The notes below the pieces were generated by a model. It did no database searches. It was not told where the DNA came from and was given only the letters and a program-made list of their open reading frames with translations. The position numbers were made by a program, and so were the translations under genes. Source: an uncultured Blautia sp. (GTDB lineage: Bacteria; Bacillota; Clostridia; Lachnospirales; Lachnospiraceae). From it: DNA of 64,000 bases. The stretch is from assembly GCA_946557785.1 (NCBI GenBank), contig CAMNTH010000010.1:1-64000 (forward strand), written 5' to 3'. Of this stretch, positions 43,630 to 53,501 are shown one piece after another. How positions within the stretch are numbered: position 1 is the stretch's first letter; every line of letters starts with the position of its first letter.

Positions 43630-45279
43630 TTATTTCAGATTGTCGGTGATCACCTGCCAGATGCTGCTGTTTTCAAAGCCCAGCTTCCATTGTGCTACAC
43701 CGGCAAGTCCGTACTGGGGAACAAGTTTCACCTTGGCTGCCACTGACTGTGCATCCTCCAGCCAGATCTGATAGGTATCCCCTTCCAGTTCATAGGTTCC
43801 ATAGTTCTGGCCTACGCTCTGATCCCAATATACCTCTGCCTGATTAGAGGCAAGTGCTTCCTGTGCGGCATCCATTCCAATAGCCTCACTGGAAAGTGCG
43901 GCACCGGAAGTTTTCCATAGTCTTGCATAAAAGGGAATCGCATTGATCACACGCTCTGCCGGTACCTCCGCCAGGGTATCCTGGATTCCTTTCTCCACCC
44001 AGGGAAGGGATGCAACGGAACCTGCTTCTTCCGAGCCAACATAATGCTCATCATAGCCCATAATAATCACGTAATCCACTACCCTGCCCTGTTCTGCACG
44101 GTCATAGTGGCTTGTAAAATCCTCGGGAACCGGATTATCCACAGAAAGCACCAGATTATTTTTATGGCATTCAATGGACATCTCCCTTAAAAACTGCAGG
44201 AAATGAATTCCCACATCTTCGCTTAAAGATTCAAAATCTACATTAATCCCATCCAATCCCACTGCAAGGGCTCCCTGGATCAACTGTCTGATGAGATTCT
44301 GCCGGGATGAGGTCCTGGAGAGGACTTGTGTTGTGCTGACTTCCACTGTAAAGTTATCCACCAGGCCCCATACCTGCATTCCGCGCTCATGAGCCATGGC
44401 AACATAATCTGCAGATGCAATATTGGAAATATTGCCTTCATTATCCTTAATATAAAACCAGGTAGGAGAAATCACATTCACACCTGTCACATTCTGGATA
44501 GCATCTGACAGATATGTATTGGCTTCCAGGGAAGTCACCTGATGCCATGCCATATTTACAGGCTGCTCCATGGAATAATATGTATACTGTTCCTGCTGGA
44601 AACTGCGATCCTGGACCATAAGCTCCGGAACAGAAATTTTTTTATTTTCAATATAACCGATATAGCCATCCTGTGTAGCAACCTGCGTCCAGTCTTCCAG
44701 ACCCTCCATATAGATCAGCCTGTCTCCGGCCTTCACCTCAGAAAGTACCTCTGCCTTAATGCCGCCCCTGTAACGAACATAAGTATCTTTTAAAACCGTC
44801 ACATTCTGGACGCCGCTAAACTGATACTGGATTGCCGCCCTGTCTGGTCCCTCATAAACATAGGAGTCAATATCTGTATACTGCTTCACAAAAGAAAGGC
44901 TCAGGTAAACGTCTCCATCTTTCATCCATACTTCACTGCCCCCTGTCTCAGAAGCCGGATACGAATGAAGTTCTGAGGGCGTTGCATAAAGGATCTGGCG
45001 ATTCTCTGCATCCCAGTAATATCTCTGATTCAAATAAGTATTTACCACCTCAAGAGGAAGGTAGGGCTCATTCTCAAACATTGCTCCCCTCTCTTCCAGC
45101 TTCTCGGTTCCAAGAATCAGTGCAGCTTCTCCTTCTGCCATCTGTCCATAATATTCATTTAAGTCCATTCGTTCCTTTGTAGGCGTATATTTCATGATCA
45201 CATGTACTCCCAGTCCGGCCGCTCCTACAATAAAAATCAGCAGACAGACGATCAGCGCAGGCATGTATTGTTTTTTCAT
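43630..45279 (-). CDS. Secreted GH18 family protein with SH3 domain
   Basis: This is a 549-residue protein with an uncleaved or late-cleaved N-terminal hydrophobic segment (7-30), a copper-amine-oxidase-like N-terminal domain (about 50-140), a bacterial SH3 domain (about 158-212) and a GH18 barrel (about 230-549). The catalytic motif reads DGINVDFE (343-350): the Glu acid E350 is kept, while the second position of DxxDxDxE is Asn. Related proteins (YaaH/SleL-like) cleave spore cortex or bind peptidoglycan. It lies upstream of cwlD, so a cortex or cell-wall role is likely. Start ATG 45279 follows AAAGGAAG. Confidence 0.85.
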   Translation of the reverse strand: MKKQYMPALIVCLLIFIVGAAGLGVHVIMKYTPTKERMDLNEYYGQMAEGEAALILGTEKLEERGAMFENEPYLPLEVVNTYLNQRYYWDAENRQILYATPSELHSYPASETGGSEVWMKDGDVYLSLSFVKQYTDIDSYVYEGPDRAAIQYQFSGVQNVTVLKDTYVRYRGGIKAEVLSEVKAGDRLIYMEGLEDWTQVATQDGYIGYIENKKISVPELMVQDRSFQQEQYTYYSMEQPVNMAWHQVTSLEANTYLSDAIQNVTGVNVISPTWFYIKDNEGNISNIASADYVAMAHERGMQVWGLVDNFTVEVSTTQVLSRTSSRQNLIRQLIQGALAVGLDGINVDFESLSEDVGIHFLQFLREMSIECHKNNLVLSVDNPVPEDFTSHYDRAEQGRVVDYVIIMGYDEHYVGSEEAGSVASLPWVEKGIQDTLAEVPAERVINAIPFYARLWKTSGAALSSEAIGMDAAQEALASNQAEVYWDQSVGQNYGTYELEGDTYQIWLEDAQSVAAKVKLVPQYGLAGVAQWKLGFENSSIWQVITDNLK

Positions 45280-45325
45280 ATTTTTCTTCCTTTCAGTCTG
45301 TGTCTTATAGCGCAGTTTCCGTTTC

Positions 45326-45334
45326 ATTATATCA
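45326..45334 (-). promoter_or_regulatory. Extended -10 promoter of the GH18 gene
   Basis: TGATATAAT on the minus strand is a perfect extended -10 (TGnTATAAT), about 47 bases from the start codon. No strong -35 lies at 17 bases; TTGTAA is at 21. Confidence 0.5.
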
Positions 45335-45410
45335 CATCCCCGGAAGATTGCATTACAAATTTCGACTTTTTACACAATTTTCACATTTATGCAGAAAAAA
45401 AGGCAGCAGA

Positions 45411-45463
45411 AATCCCTCCGACTGGTTCTGTATGAGGGGAACTTACCAGCATCCGGAGGGATT
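45411..45463 (-). terminator. Long orphan hairpin with T-run
   Basis: AATCCCTCCG (45411-45420) and CGGAGGGATT (45454-45463) pair, with an inner CTGGT/ACCAG stem; a seven-T run follows ten bases later on the minus strand. No minus-strand gene is seen in 45464-46045, which otherwise holds only the mecA promoter. Confidence 0.6.
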
Positions 45464-45882
45464 CTTTCTCTCATTCTTTATACATCCTCAATAAACGCAA
45501 AGCCACCTTTGCTTCCTTGTGTCGTGATATTTTATCCTTATTCTGCCCTCCTCTCTTTTTTATTTTGTGATTTTAGAAAACACCTGATAGGTCCAAAGAG
45601 AAAAGATATCCTGCTTCCTGACTGAATTTAATCCTGGGAAATTGCCTTCTGCCACAGCTTGAACGCTGCATGAATCTACTGGCAATGACATGTGTAAAAG
45701 AAAAATTCTGGGGATGTATTATGTAAGTTGATATCTGGTATTTCACTCTTCTGTCTTCGGCCAGATACCTTTTCTGATTTCCATTATACGTCTTTTTCCC
45801 ATACATGCAATACTTTTCGTCAATTTGTGAAAATTTTTCGATTTTATTTCCAAATATTTTATAATTAGGTAAATTGAATTTC

Positions 45883-45912
45883 TTTACATTGTATACTCTT
45901 GTGGTATATAAT
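45883..45912 (+). promoter_or_regulatory. Candidate promoter of mecA
   Basis: TTTACA (45883-45888), 18-base spacer and TATAAT (45907-45912); the leader to the mecA start is about 125 bases. Confidence 0.6.
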
Positions 45913-46045
45913 AAGGAGAAAGCAAGAGTTATCTCTTCCATCATAAAAAGCTTTTTTAAAAATAATTAATGAGTCATGGACTTATATCCTGATCTCGCAA
46001 TATTCTATTAAAAGAGGCAGGCAACCAGGAATAGGATGTGATTAT

Positions 46046-46795
46046 ATGAAAATAGAAAAAATTAATGAAAACCAAATTCGCTGTACACTCACAAGAGAAG
46101 ATTTAGAAAACCATCAGATCCGCATCAGCGAACTTGCCTATGGCACAGAAAAAGCGAAAAAGCTTTTCCGTGATATGATGCAGCAGGCACAGATGCAGTT
46201 TGGATTTGAGGCAGATAATATCCCATTGATGATCGAGGCCATTCCGGTAAATATGGACAGCATTATCCTCATCATCACCAAGGTAGAGGATCCCGAAGAG
46301 CTGGATACCCGCTTTTCCAAATTTGCACCGGTTAAGGAGGCCGGTCAGTCAGAGTCTATCCAGTTTGATGGCGCTGACAATATTATTGATATTTTCCAGA
46401 AGCTTTGCGAAGCAAAGCTGAAAAACCTTTCAAAGAAGCAGACCTCTGACGAAGAATCCAAGGATGACACATCAGAAGCTGCCCAGGAGGAAGTTCCCGT
46501 CAATTTGACACGGCTGTATACTTTCCGTTATCTTGATGACGTTATTTCTGCTTCCCAGGGACTGAACGGCTTTTTCACAGGTGAGAATACTCTTTATAAA
46601 GACAGTGCAGAGGGCAGGTATCAGCTTGTGATCCGCCAGTCTTCCTGTACTCCTGAGGAATTTAACAAAGTTTGCAATATCCTTTCTGAATATGGCACGG
46701 GGAAGGCATTTTCACCTTCCGGTGAAGCATACTTAAAGGAGCATGGAGAACTGATCACGAAAACAGCTCTGCAGTATCTCTCCCAGCTTTCATAG
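46046..46795 (+). CDS. mecA: Adaptor protein MecA
   Basis: This 249-residue adaptor delivers substrates to the ClpC-ClpP protease and controls competence, sporulation or stress regulators in Firmicutes. The N-terminal substrate-recognition domain begins MKIEKINENQIRCTLTREDL. An acidic linker follows (about 125-155), and the C-terminal ClpC-binding domain runs from YTFRYLDDVISASQGL to ALQYLSQLS. It is one of the few plus-strand genes, has its own promoter and ends in a bidirectional terminator. Confidence 0.92.
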   Translation: MKIEKINENQIRCTLTREDLENHQIRISELAYGTEKAKKLFRDMMQQAQMQFGFEADNIPLMIEAIPVNMDSIILIITKVEDPEELDTRFSKFAPVKEAGQSESIQFDGADNIIDIFQKLCEAKLKNLSKKQTSDEESKDDTSEAAQEEVPVNLTRLYTFRYLDDVISASQGLNGFFTGENTLYKDSAEGRYQLVIRQSSCTPEEFNKVCNILSEYGTGKAFSPSGEAYLKEHGELITKTALQYLSQLS

Positions 46796-46818
46796 TTTAT
46801 AACCTGTTGTTATCTACC

Positions 46819-46857
46819 AAAAAAGGAGCCGCCGGCGAATTTCCGACAGCTCCTTTT
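46819..46857. terminator. Bidirectional terminator between mecA and the DUF1858 gene
   Basis: AAAAGGAGC and GCTCCTTTT form the outer stem with partly paired GC-rich interior; T-runs occur on both strands. Confidence 0.75.
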
Positions 46858-46872
46858 ATTTTAAATCAAATA

Positions 46873-47073
46873 TTATTCTCCAAGAAAATCATTGATCTGC
46901 TGAACCAGGATATCTGCGTCAATGCCGTGTACCATAGCGGCTTCCTCAAGGGATTCCATCTGTGCAGACGGGCATCCGACGCAGTGCATACCTGCGCGCA
47001 TCAGAATCGGTATGATATTTGGATCTAATTTAATCAGCTGACCAATCAGCATGCTTTTAGTTACTTTTGCCAT
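46873..47073 (-). CDS. DUF1858 domain protein
   Basis: This 66-residue protein matches the small DUF1858 family: VTKSMLIGQLIKLDPNIIPILMRAGMHCVGCPSAQMESL. The CVGCPSA motif, with two cysteines, is often linked to hydrid-cluster/redox proteins. The exact role is unknown. Start ATG 47073 follows AAGGAGG. It has its own promoter divergent from the ferredoxin gene; the shared redox theme suggests a functional link. Confidence 0.9.
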   Translation of the reverse strand: MAKVTKSMLIGQLIKLDPNIIPILMRAGMHCVGCPSAQMESLEEAAMVHGIDADILVQQINDFLGE

Positions 47074-47103
47074 CTTTGTTTCCTCCTTATCTGTTCTTTT
47101 CAC

Positions 47104-47132
47104 ATTATAATACGAATCAGGCAGAGAATCAA
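47104..47132 (-). promoter_or_regulatory. Promoter of the DUF1858 gene
   Basis: TTGATT (47127-47132), 17-base spacer and perfect TATAAT (47104-47109) on the minus strand. Confidence 0.7.
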
Positions 47133-47224
47133 CGGGCAGATTCTAAAATTATGTTTATAATTTTGTACTTGTAATCCTGGGTAAGATATATTAGAATGTT
47201 GTTAGAACCTGAACAAGGTACTAA

Positions 47225-47467
<243 letters not shown>

Positions 47468-47487
47468 TTCACATTTGTACATCAATT

Positions 47488-47511
47488 AGGAGCTGCCAAA
47501 CGGCAGCTCCT
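47488..47511 (+). terminator. Intrinsic terminator of the ferredoxin gene
   Basis: AGGAGCTGCC and GGCAGCTCCT make a perfect 10-bp stem with a 4-base loop, followed by TTTTTC. Confidence 0.9.
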
Positions 47512-47530
47512 TTTTCATGCCCGCTCCTGC

Positions 47531-48076
47531 TTAGGAACGTTTCTGTTTTTTCTTGTTCTTTTTATCTGCAGCTGCCGCAGCAGCTTCCCTTCTTGCCATC
47601 TGCTGTCTCCGGATTGCCAGGTCCAACGAACGGCATCTCTCCTCGTCCTCATTCTTGGACTGCATTTCCTGGGCAATGAGACGTTCCAGAATAGACTGGA
47701 ATTCCAGAATTTTTTCATTTTCCACCCACACAAAGGGATTCTCTTCCTCCGCCTCTCTTTCCTGCCGGGCAGAATCCCCGATGTCACCGTCAAAAATCTC
47801 TTCTCCTGTTTCTAAAAGACGGATTTTACTTGAAGTACTCCCAGGAGCAGCATGGGAAATCTGGGGAATCAGTTCTTTAATAGCGCGAAGCTGCAGGCCG
47901 CGTTTCTTCAGTTCTTTAATATTCATAAATAACTGGATATCATATCTGGTGTAGTAGCGGTGCCCAAGCTCGTTTCGCTGAATCTGCAGTTCCAGTTCAT
48001 CCTCCCAGTAACGTAGAACATAGGATTTTACCCCTGTCATTTCTGATGCCTGCCTGACGGTGTACTTTGGTTCCAT
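47531..48076 (-). CDS. MerR-type helix-turn-helix protein
   Basis: This 181-residue protein has an N-terminal MerR winged-helix (YTVRQASEMTGVKSYVLRYWEDEL, then GHRYYTRYDIQLFMNIKELKKRG). A variable middle and a C-terminal coiled coil rich in Ala, Lys and Arg follow, ending KKNKKKQKRS. No metal- or drug-binding residues are recognisable. Similar proteins occur as uncharacterised regulators or RacA-like chromosome-binding factors in Clostridia. Start ATG 48076 follows AAGGAGG. It lies 95 bases downstream of dnaB. Confidence 0.85.
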   Translation of the reverse strand: MEPKYTVRQASEMTGVKSYVLRYWEDELELQIQRNELGHRYYTRYDIQLFMNIKELKKRGLQLRAIKELIPQISHAAPGSTSSKIRLLETGEEIFDGDIGDSARQEREAEEENPFVWVENEKILEFQSILERLIAQEMQSKNEDEERCRSLDLAIRRQQMARREAAAAAADKKNKKKQKRS

Positions 48077-48171
48077 ACTACCCCTCCTTATGAAATTCAT
48101 TGCTACTATTATAGCGCAGGGGAAGGGAGGATTGCAACGAAAAATGGTCGACATAATTCGGGCATATCACT

Positions 48172-49500
48172 CTATTTTTTCATATTTACAAACTGTGTAT
48201 ATCTTGGCAGCCACACCAGTTCTACAGTTCCAATAGGGCCGTTTCTCTGTTTCGCAATGATGATCTCAGCAATATCCTTCTTTTCCGTATCTTTATGATA
48301 ATAATCATCACGGTAAATAAACATTACCACATCCGCATCCTGCTCAATAGCACCGGATTCCCTTAAATCAGAAAGCATGGGACGATGGTCAGGCCTCTGC
48401 TCTACTGCACGGCTCAACTGAGAAAGAGCCAGCACCGGTACATCCAGTTCTCTGGCCAAAGCCTTCAAAGATCGGGAAATATCTGAAATTTCCTGCTGCC
48501 TGGACTCAGTTTTTCCGCTTCCGCTCATAAGCTGCAGGTAGTCGATCATAATAATTCCAAGATTATGCTCCAGCTTATATTTTCTGCATTTGGAACGCAG
48601 CTCCGCAATGGAAATACCAGGAGTATCATCAATAATCAGGTTTGATCTCCCGATAATATCAGCGCCTTCAACCAGCTTGGTCCAGTCTTCATCCTTCAGA
48701 TTACCGGTACGCATATTCTGTGAATCCACATGGGACTCCATAGCAAGAAGACGATTTACAAGCTGTTCCTTAGACATTTCAAGGCTGAATATGGCAACTG
48801 TTACATCCTTCCGAAAAGCCATATACTGTGCAATATTCAATACAAACGCCGTCTTTCCCATGGAAGGACGGGCAGCGATCAGCACCAGGTCAGATCCATG
48901 CATGCCGGAAGTTTTATAATCCAGATCCACAAAGCCTGTCGGGATCCCGGTTACGCTTCCCTTAAGCTTAGATGCCTTTTCAATCTTATTAATTGCATTC
49001 AGCACAACCTGCTGAATAGGAACAAACTCTCCTCCCACGCTCCTCTGGAGAATATGGAAAAGCTTCTTTTCTGCCTCCTCCAGGATCATTTCGGTACTGT
49101 CTTTTTCCAGATAACAGGTATTGGCCACCTCTTCTGTGGCTTTGATCAGGCGGCGAAGATGCGCCTTTTCAGCCACAATATCCGCATAATATTTTACATT
49201 AGCCGAGGTAGGGACAGCAGAAAGCAGTTCTCTCACATATTCCATGCTGCTGATATCCGGCGGCAGCTCCTTTTCCTTCAAACGGTTCTGAAGGGTAATC
49301 AGATCCACAGGCTTTCCTTCATTACAAAGCTCCACCATTGCATCAAAAATGATTCCGTACTGGTTCTGGTAAAAATCATCGCTGGTGAGAATTTCCGATG
49401 CCACCAGAATTGCATCCCGATCCAGGATCATGGAACCGATTACCGACTGCTCCGCTTCTATACTATGGGGCAGTATTCGTTTAATCAGAGCTTCTTCCAT
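48172..49500 (-). CDS. dnaB: Replicative DNA helicase DnaB
   Basis: This 442-residue hexameric helicase unwinds DNA at the replication fork (DnaC in Bacillus naming). The N-terminal scaffolding domain begins with PHSIEAEQSVIGSM. The RecA-type ATPase has Walker A RPSMGKT (211-217), Walker B-type LGIIMIDYLQLMSG, and an arginine-finger region REIS-like QQEISDISRSLKALA. The gene starts 2 bases after the rplI stop, so translation is coupled in a gdpP-rplI-dnaB operon, as in Bacillus. Confidence 0.96.
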   Translation of the reverse strand: MEEALIKRILPHSIEAEQSVIGSMILDRDAILVASEILTSDDFYQNQYGIIFDAMVELCNEGKPVDLITLQNRLKEKELPPDISSMEYVRELLSAVPTSANVKYYADIVAEKAHLRRLIKATEEVANTCYLEKDSTEMILEEAEKKLFHILQRSVGGEFVPIQQVVLNAINKIEKASKLKGSVTGIPTGFVDLDYKTSGMHGSDLVLIAARPSMGKTAFVLNIAQYMAFRKDVTVAIFSLEMSKEQLVNRLLAMESHVDSQNMRTGNLKDEDWTKLVEGADIIGRSNLIIDDTPGISIAELRSKCRKYKLEHNLGIIMIDYLQLMSGSGKTESRQQEISDISRSLKALARELDVPVLALSQLSRAVEQRPDHRPMLSDLRESGAIEQDADVVMFIYRDDYYHKDTEKKDIAEIIIAKQRNGPIGTVELVWLPRYTQFVNMKK

Positions 49501-49502
49501 GT

Positions 49503-49949
49503 TTATGCTTCCTTAATCCATACCTTCAGGCTTCCTGTTACCTTCGGATGCAGACGTATAGGAACCTGCGTCACACCAAGGCTTTTGATAGGGCTTGGAA
49601 GCTGCAGCTTCTTTTTATCAATATCCAGATTCAGCTGGGCTTTTGCTGCTTCTGAAATCTCCTTTGTGGAAATAGAACCAAACGTCCTTCCCCCTTCTCC
49701 TACCTTCAATGTAAGAATAATCTCTTTTGTTTCCAGCTCTTTTGCAAAAGCCTGGGCCGCCTCAAGATTTTCCTGGGCAACCTTTTCCGCATTGGCTTTC
49801 TGCAGCTTCAGGTCATTCAGATTCTTAGGTGTTGCTTCCAGTCCCAATTTCTTTGGTAAGATCATATTACGTGCATACCCGTCACTAACATTCACAATCT
49901 CGCCCTTTTTTCCTAAGGCTTTTACATCTTCTAATAAAATTACTTTCAT
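49503..49949 (-). CDS. rplI: Large-subunit ribosomal protein bL9
   Basis: This 148-residue protein has the normal length. The N-terminal RNA-binding domain ([28 protein letters not shown]) is joined by a long helix (about 40-75) to the C-terminal domain ([25 protein letters not shown]). It overlaps gdpP by 4 bases (ATGA) and leads directly into dnaB. Confidence 0.97.
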   Translation of the reverse strand: MKVILLEDVKALGKKGEIVNVSDGYARNMILPKKLGLEATPKNLNDLKLQKANAEKVAQENLEAAQAFAKELETKEIILTLKVGEGGRTFGSISTKEISEAAKAQLNLDIDKKKLQLPSPIKSLGVTQVPIRLHPKVTGSLKVWIKEA

Positions 49950-52000
49950 TTTGAAATATCTCCTTCCTGATACAGCTCGTCTATAATCGTTTTCAGCATT
50001 TCTTCCACATCCTCCACGGATGCCCTTACCTGAGCTCCAGCAATATTAATGTGACCGCCGCCGCCCATTTTCTCCATCAAAACCTGGACATTTACTTCAT
50101 CAATCGCCCTGGCACTAATATACACTTCCTGATTGTAGCTTGTAAGCACGAAAGACGCTTTTACCCCTGCTATGTTCAAAAGCTCATTTGCCGCCTGGGC
50201 GCCTACAACAGTAGGGCTCTCCAGTCCCTCGCTGGGACATATGGCAATAGCAAAATAATCCCGGTATATATTCGCAGTACGCACTGCCTCTGCCCTGGCC
50301 TTATAGGAATCAATATTATCCCTAAGAAGCTTGCGCACCCTGGTCATATCAGCACCGCTTCGCCTAAGGAACGCTGCTGCCTCAAAAGTACGTACGCCTG
50401 CACGGGTAATAAAATTGTTGGTATCAATCACAATACCTGCATAAATGCAGTCTGCCTCAATATTCCGCAGGCGCAGATCATCGGAAAAGTACTGCAGTAT
50501 CTCCGCAACCATCTCACATGTAGAAGATGCATATGGCTCTACATAAGAAAGCACTGCGTTCTCGATCACTTCGCTGCCCCGTCTGTGATGATCCAGAACT
50601 ACGATGGTTTTTGTCATATAAAGAAGCTCCTGGCATTCCGTATAACTTGGCTTATTGGTATCCACCACGATCACAACGGTATTGTTATCCACCAGTTCCT
50701 TCGCCTGCTCCTTGTCTATAAACATGAAGGGTTCATAATCCGGGTTATTCATATATCCAGCCATCAAGGGGCGGATGGATGTAGAAGGATCATTTACCAC
50801 AATATGCACAGGCTTGCCCAAGGTTTTTCCTGCACGGTAGATACCGATCGCCGCTCCCAAGGCATCCACATCCGTAATCTTATGTCCCATAACCACCACA
50901 CGGTCCTTGGAACTCATAAATTCCTTCAGGGCCTGAGCTTTTACCCTTGCCTTTACACGGGTAGTCTTCTCTACCTGCTGCGCCTTGCCGCCAAAATAGG
51001 TGATGCTGTTGCCGTTCTTTATCACCACCTGATCGCCGCCCCGTCCCAGAGCCATTTCTATGGCAATCCGGGAATACTCATAATTCTGTAAATAAGTAGA
51101 TGCATTCAGTCCGATACCAATACTTAGTGTCACAGCCATTTCATTGCCGATATTCACGGTCTTTACTTCATCCAGGATATGGAAGCGCTGCTCCTTCAAA
51201 GCTTCCAGAGAGCTCTGACGCATAAGGAGAAAATACTTGTCCTTCTCAAGCTTGCGCACCAGACCATCAAAATTGGAAAAGTACTTCGTTATTTTTCTAT
51301 CAATCAAAGCGATCAGCAAAGAGCGCCTTACGTCCTCAACACTTTCCAGGGCTTCCTCATAGTTATCCAGATATGCAAGGGCAATTACCAGCTTGTTATC
51401 CTCATTTTTCTGGATATATTCCTTTAACTCCGTTTCATCATAAAGATATATGGTAAGGAGGCTGATTTTCTCGGAAGTCCCTTCCAGCATCTCGGCCTGC
51501 TCTACCACATCTTTTAAGGAAACTCTCTGCATAGATGCCCGGTATATCCGCCCCTGAAACTGTGTGCTCACTTCCGTAAGGGCTGTTCCCTGCGCACCCG
51601 GCAGCTTATCTGCCGTAATGTCCTGAAAGATTGTGCTGATATTCTTTTTGCAGTACTGATTTTTCCCTGTAATCTCGGCAAAAAGCTTATTTGTCCAGAT
51701 AAGCCGTCCGTCCATATCCATAATTGCATAAGGAAGCGCCAGTTCATCCAGCATCCTCTTCTCCAGCAGATCATACTGATTAGCAAAAGCAATCAATTCA
51801 TTCATGATCTTCGGCTTGCTTCTCCGGAATAAAAGTGTGGCAATCCCAATATAAACCAGGATTCCAATAGAAACCACAAAACCTGCCCTCACATTGACCA
51901 GGTAAACCAACACGTTCATCCCAATCAGCAGGATGGATAAATATAACGGCCATTGCACAAAACGCCCCATCCGTCCTTTTAGTTTTAGTCTATCGTCCAT
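49946..52000 (-). CDS. gdpP: c-di-AMP phosphodiesterase GdpP
   Basis: This is a 684-residue membrane protein that hydrolyses c-di-AMP to pApA and so tunes potassium and osmotic balance. Two TM segments (18-36, 40-58) precede a PAS-like domain (about 75-150), a degenerate GGDEF domain (about 165-300) and the DHH/DHHA1 phosphodiesterase (about 335-680). The DHH domain shows [20 protein letters not shown] and [12 protein letters not shown]1 shows [13 protein letters not shown] prefer ATG 52000; a TTG at 52018 is also open, and neither has a strong ribosome-binding site. Confidence 0.95.
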   Translation of the reverse strand: MDDRLKLKGRMGRFVQWPLYLSILLIGMNVLVYLVNVRAGFVVSIGILVYIGIATLLFRRSKPKIMNELIAFANQYDLLEKRMLDELALPYAIMDMDGRLIWTNKLFAEITGKNQYCKKNISTIFQDITADKLPGAQGTALTEVSTQFQGRIYRASMQRVSLKDVVEQAEMLEGTSEKISLLTIYLYDETELKEYIQKNEDNKLVIALAYLDNYEEALESVEDVRRSLLIALIDRKITKYFSNFDGLVRKLEKDKYFLLMRQSSLEALKEQRFHILDEVKTVNIGNEMAVTLSIGIGLNASTYLQNYEYSRIAIEMALGRGGDQVVIKNGNSITYFGGKAQQVEKTTRVKARVKAQALKEFMSSKDRVVVMGHKITDVDALGAAIGIYRAGKTLGKPVHIVVNDPSTSIRPLMAGYMNNPDYEPFMFIDKEQAKELVDNNTVVIVVDTNKPSYTECQELLYMTKTIVVLDHHRRGSEVIENAVLSYVEPYASSTCEMVAEILQYFSDDLRLRNIEADCIYAGIVIDTNNFITRAGVRTFEAAAFLRRSGADMTRVRKLLRDNIDSYKARAEAVRTANIYRDYFAIAICPSEGLESPTVVGAQAANELLNIAGVKASFVLTSYNQEVYISARAIDEVNVQVLMEKMGGGGHINIAGAQVRASVEDVEEMLKTIIDELYQEGDISK

Positions 52001-52134
52001 ATTTTTTACCGTTCTCAAAGCAAATTAACAAGCAACTATCTGTTATTATACCAGATTTGTACAAATATTACCATATGAACCTACAAAAAAATCCCTCCGC
52101 CGGGTACAATACAGTTTCCTTAATGTAAAAAGAA

Positions 52135-52167
52135 CCTTTAAACACCAGATAATCCAGCATTTAAAGG
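52135..52167 (-). terminator. Intrinsic terminator of the rpsF-ssb-rpsR operon
   Basis: CCTTTAAA arms (52135-52142, 52160-52167) flank a loop containing further pairing, followed by TTCTTTTT on the minus strand. Confidence 0.75.
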
Positions 52168-52198
52168 CTCTCTCTTATTCATTCTTTACCCTTAACAA

Positions 52199-52465
52199 TT
52201 AGTCCTGTACGTACGGCATCAGGGAAAGATGACGTGCTCTCTTAATAGCTGCAGTCAGAGCTCTCTGATGTTTTGCACAGTTTCCGGTAATTCTTCTAGG
52301 AAGGATCTTGCCTCTTTCAGAAACATATTTTCTTAATTTAGCTACATCCTTGTAATCGATTTCGTTGTTTTCTTTACCACAGAACACGCAAACTTTTTTT
52401 CTCTTGCGTCCGCCTCTTCTCTTCATTGGAGAGTCTGGTCTTTCACCTCTATTATTGTAAGCCAT
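52199..52465 (-). CDS. rpsR: Small-subunit ribosomal protein bS18
   Basis: This 88-residue protein contains the conserved core [35 protein letters not shown]. It also keeps the Cys-containing N-terminal stretch [18 protein letters not shown], typical of zinc-binding (C+) paralogues, although only two CxxC cysteines are obvious. It follows ssb in the rpsF operon; the start follows AGGAGG. Confidence 0.97.
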   Translation of the reverse strand: MAYNNRGERPDSPMKRRGGRKRKKVCVFCGKENNEIDYKDVAKLRKYVSERGKILPRRITGNCAKHQRALTAAIKRARHLSLMPYVQD

Positions 52466-52539
52466 GATGGTTTCCTCCTATCTTATTCTCAGTGTGCACA
52501 AAACTTCATCCACGCTGTGGTATGACTGCGTTCCATGCT

Positions 52540-52992
52540 TTAGTTAAATGGCAGCTCTTCGTCAATTCCATCGGGAATATTCATAAAGCCGTCTGCACTT
52601 GCTGCACTTGGACTTGGCATGGACGGTGCTGCACTCTGATGAGAATGAGATGCTGCATAACTGTCGCTGGAAGCCTTGCTTTCAGCGAATTCCTGATCCT
52701 CAACAACCACTTCCGTGGTGTACACCTTCTGTCCATCCCTGTTGGTATAGCTTCCGGTCTGAATACGTCCGGTAACTGCTATCTTCAAGCCCTGACGGAA
52801 ATACTTCTCTGCAAACTCTGCGCTGCGGCCAAAAGCTACACAGCTGATAAAATCAGCGCTTGCCTCGCCGTCACGACGGAATCTTCTGTCTACAGCCAGT
52901 GTATATCTGGCGATTGCCAATGCATTTTCTCCTGCGGAATATCTTACCTCAGGATCTCTTGTTAAGCGTCCCATTAAAATTACTTTGTTCAT
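52540..52992 (-). CDS. ssb: Single-stranded DNA-binding protein
   Basis: This is a 150-residue SSB. The OB fold spans about 1-105 (MNKVILMGRLTRDPEVRYS, then YTTEVVVEDQEFAE). A Ser/Ala/Pro/His-rich flexible linker follows, and then the acidic tip DEELPFN that recruits replication and repair partners. ATG 52992 is the correct start; an upstream extension to 53076 lacks a binding site. It is sandwiched between rpsF and rpsR, the standard arrangement. Confidence 0.96.
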   Translation of the reverse strand: MNKVILMGRLTRDPEVRYSAGENALAIARYTLAVDRRFRRDGEASADFISCVAFGRSAEFAEKYFRQGLKIAVTGRIQTGSYTNRDGQKVYTTEVVVEDQEFAESKASSDSYAASHSHQSAAPSMPSPSAASADGFMNIPDGIDEELPFN

Positions 52993-53106
52993 ATTTCTAC
53001 CTCTTTTTTCTGTCTGGGTGAACGGGTTCTTAATGGTGCTTTCTAAAATCCACTGTCTGATGCCCGCTAACAGCAAACATCCTGTACATCAATGCGTGTA
53101 AAAAAA

Positions 53107-53394
53107 CTATGCGTCTTTACGGACAACCAAGTATCTTAATACATTGTCCATAATACGAACATGTCTCTCTACTTCTGCAGGACATGCTGCATCTGCTTCG
53201 AACTGAATAAAGTAGTAGAAGCCCTCATGCATTTTCTGAATTTCGTAAGCTAATTTTTTCTTACCCCATTCTTCTACTTCTGTGATCGTACCATTGTAAC
53301 GGGTGATGTAGCCTTTTGCTTTTTCTACAACTGCTTCACGAACCTCGTCTTCTACTTTGGCACTCACAACTAATGCTAACTCGTACTTGTTCAT
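53107..53394 (-). CDS. rpsF: Small-subunit ribosomal protein bS6
   Basis: This 95-residue protein has the S6 pattern MNKYELALVV ... EEWGKKKLAYEIQKMHEGFYYFIQFEAD ... VLRYLVVRKDA. It pairs with bS18 on the small-subunit platform. The start follows AAGGAGG. It is the first gene of rpsF-ssb-rpsR, with its own promoter and a structured leader. Confidence 0.97.
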   Translation of the reverse strand: MNKYELALVVSAKVEDEVREAVVEKAKGYITRYNGTITEVEEWGKKKLAYEIQKMHEGFYYFIQFEADAACPAEVERHVRIMDNVLRYLVVRKDA

Positions 53395-53424
53395 GCTTTC
53401 TTACCTCCTTGTGGTCTTAATGGC

Positions 53425-53448
53425 CCTCTGCTCATGCAAAGAGCAAGG
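53425..53448 (-). promoter_or_regulatory. Leader hairpin of rpsF
   Basis: On the minus strand CCTTGCTC pairs with GAGCAGAGG around a 7-base loop between promoter and start codon. Many bacteria have an S6:S18-binding leader here. The conserved CCG element is not clearly positioned, so the match is tentative. Confidence 0.35.
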
Positions 53449-53469
53449 ATAAATATATCACGGTTGTTG

Positions 53470-53497
53470 ATTTTAACATATTTTCTTCCATCTGTAA
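53470..53497 (-). promoter_or_regulatory. Promoter of rpsF
   Basis: TTACAG (53492-53497), 16-base spacer and TAAAAT (53470-53475) about 75 bases upstream of the start. Confidence 0.6.
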
Positions 53498-53501
53498 AGC
53501 A

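Noticed and set aside
45573-45944. A 123-codon minus-strand frame in the gap before mecA
   Set aside because: No ribosome-binding site, no family resemblance, and it overlaps the mecA promoter; most likely chance.
48730-49986. A 418-codon plus-strand open frame
   Set aside because: Shadow of dnaB and rplI, with no recognisable motif and no start signal.
50051-51091. A 346-codon plus-strand open frame
   Set aside because: Antisense to gdpP; no motif and no ribosome-binding site.
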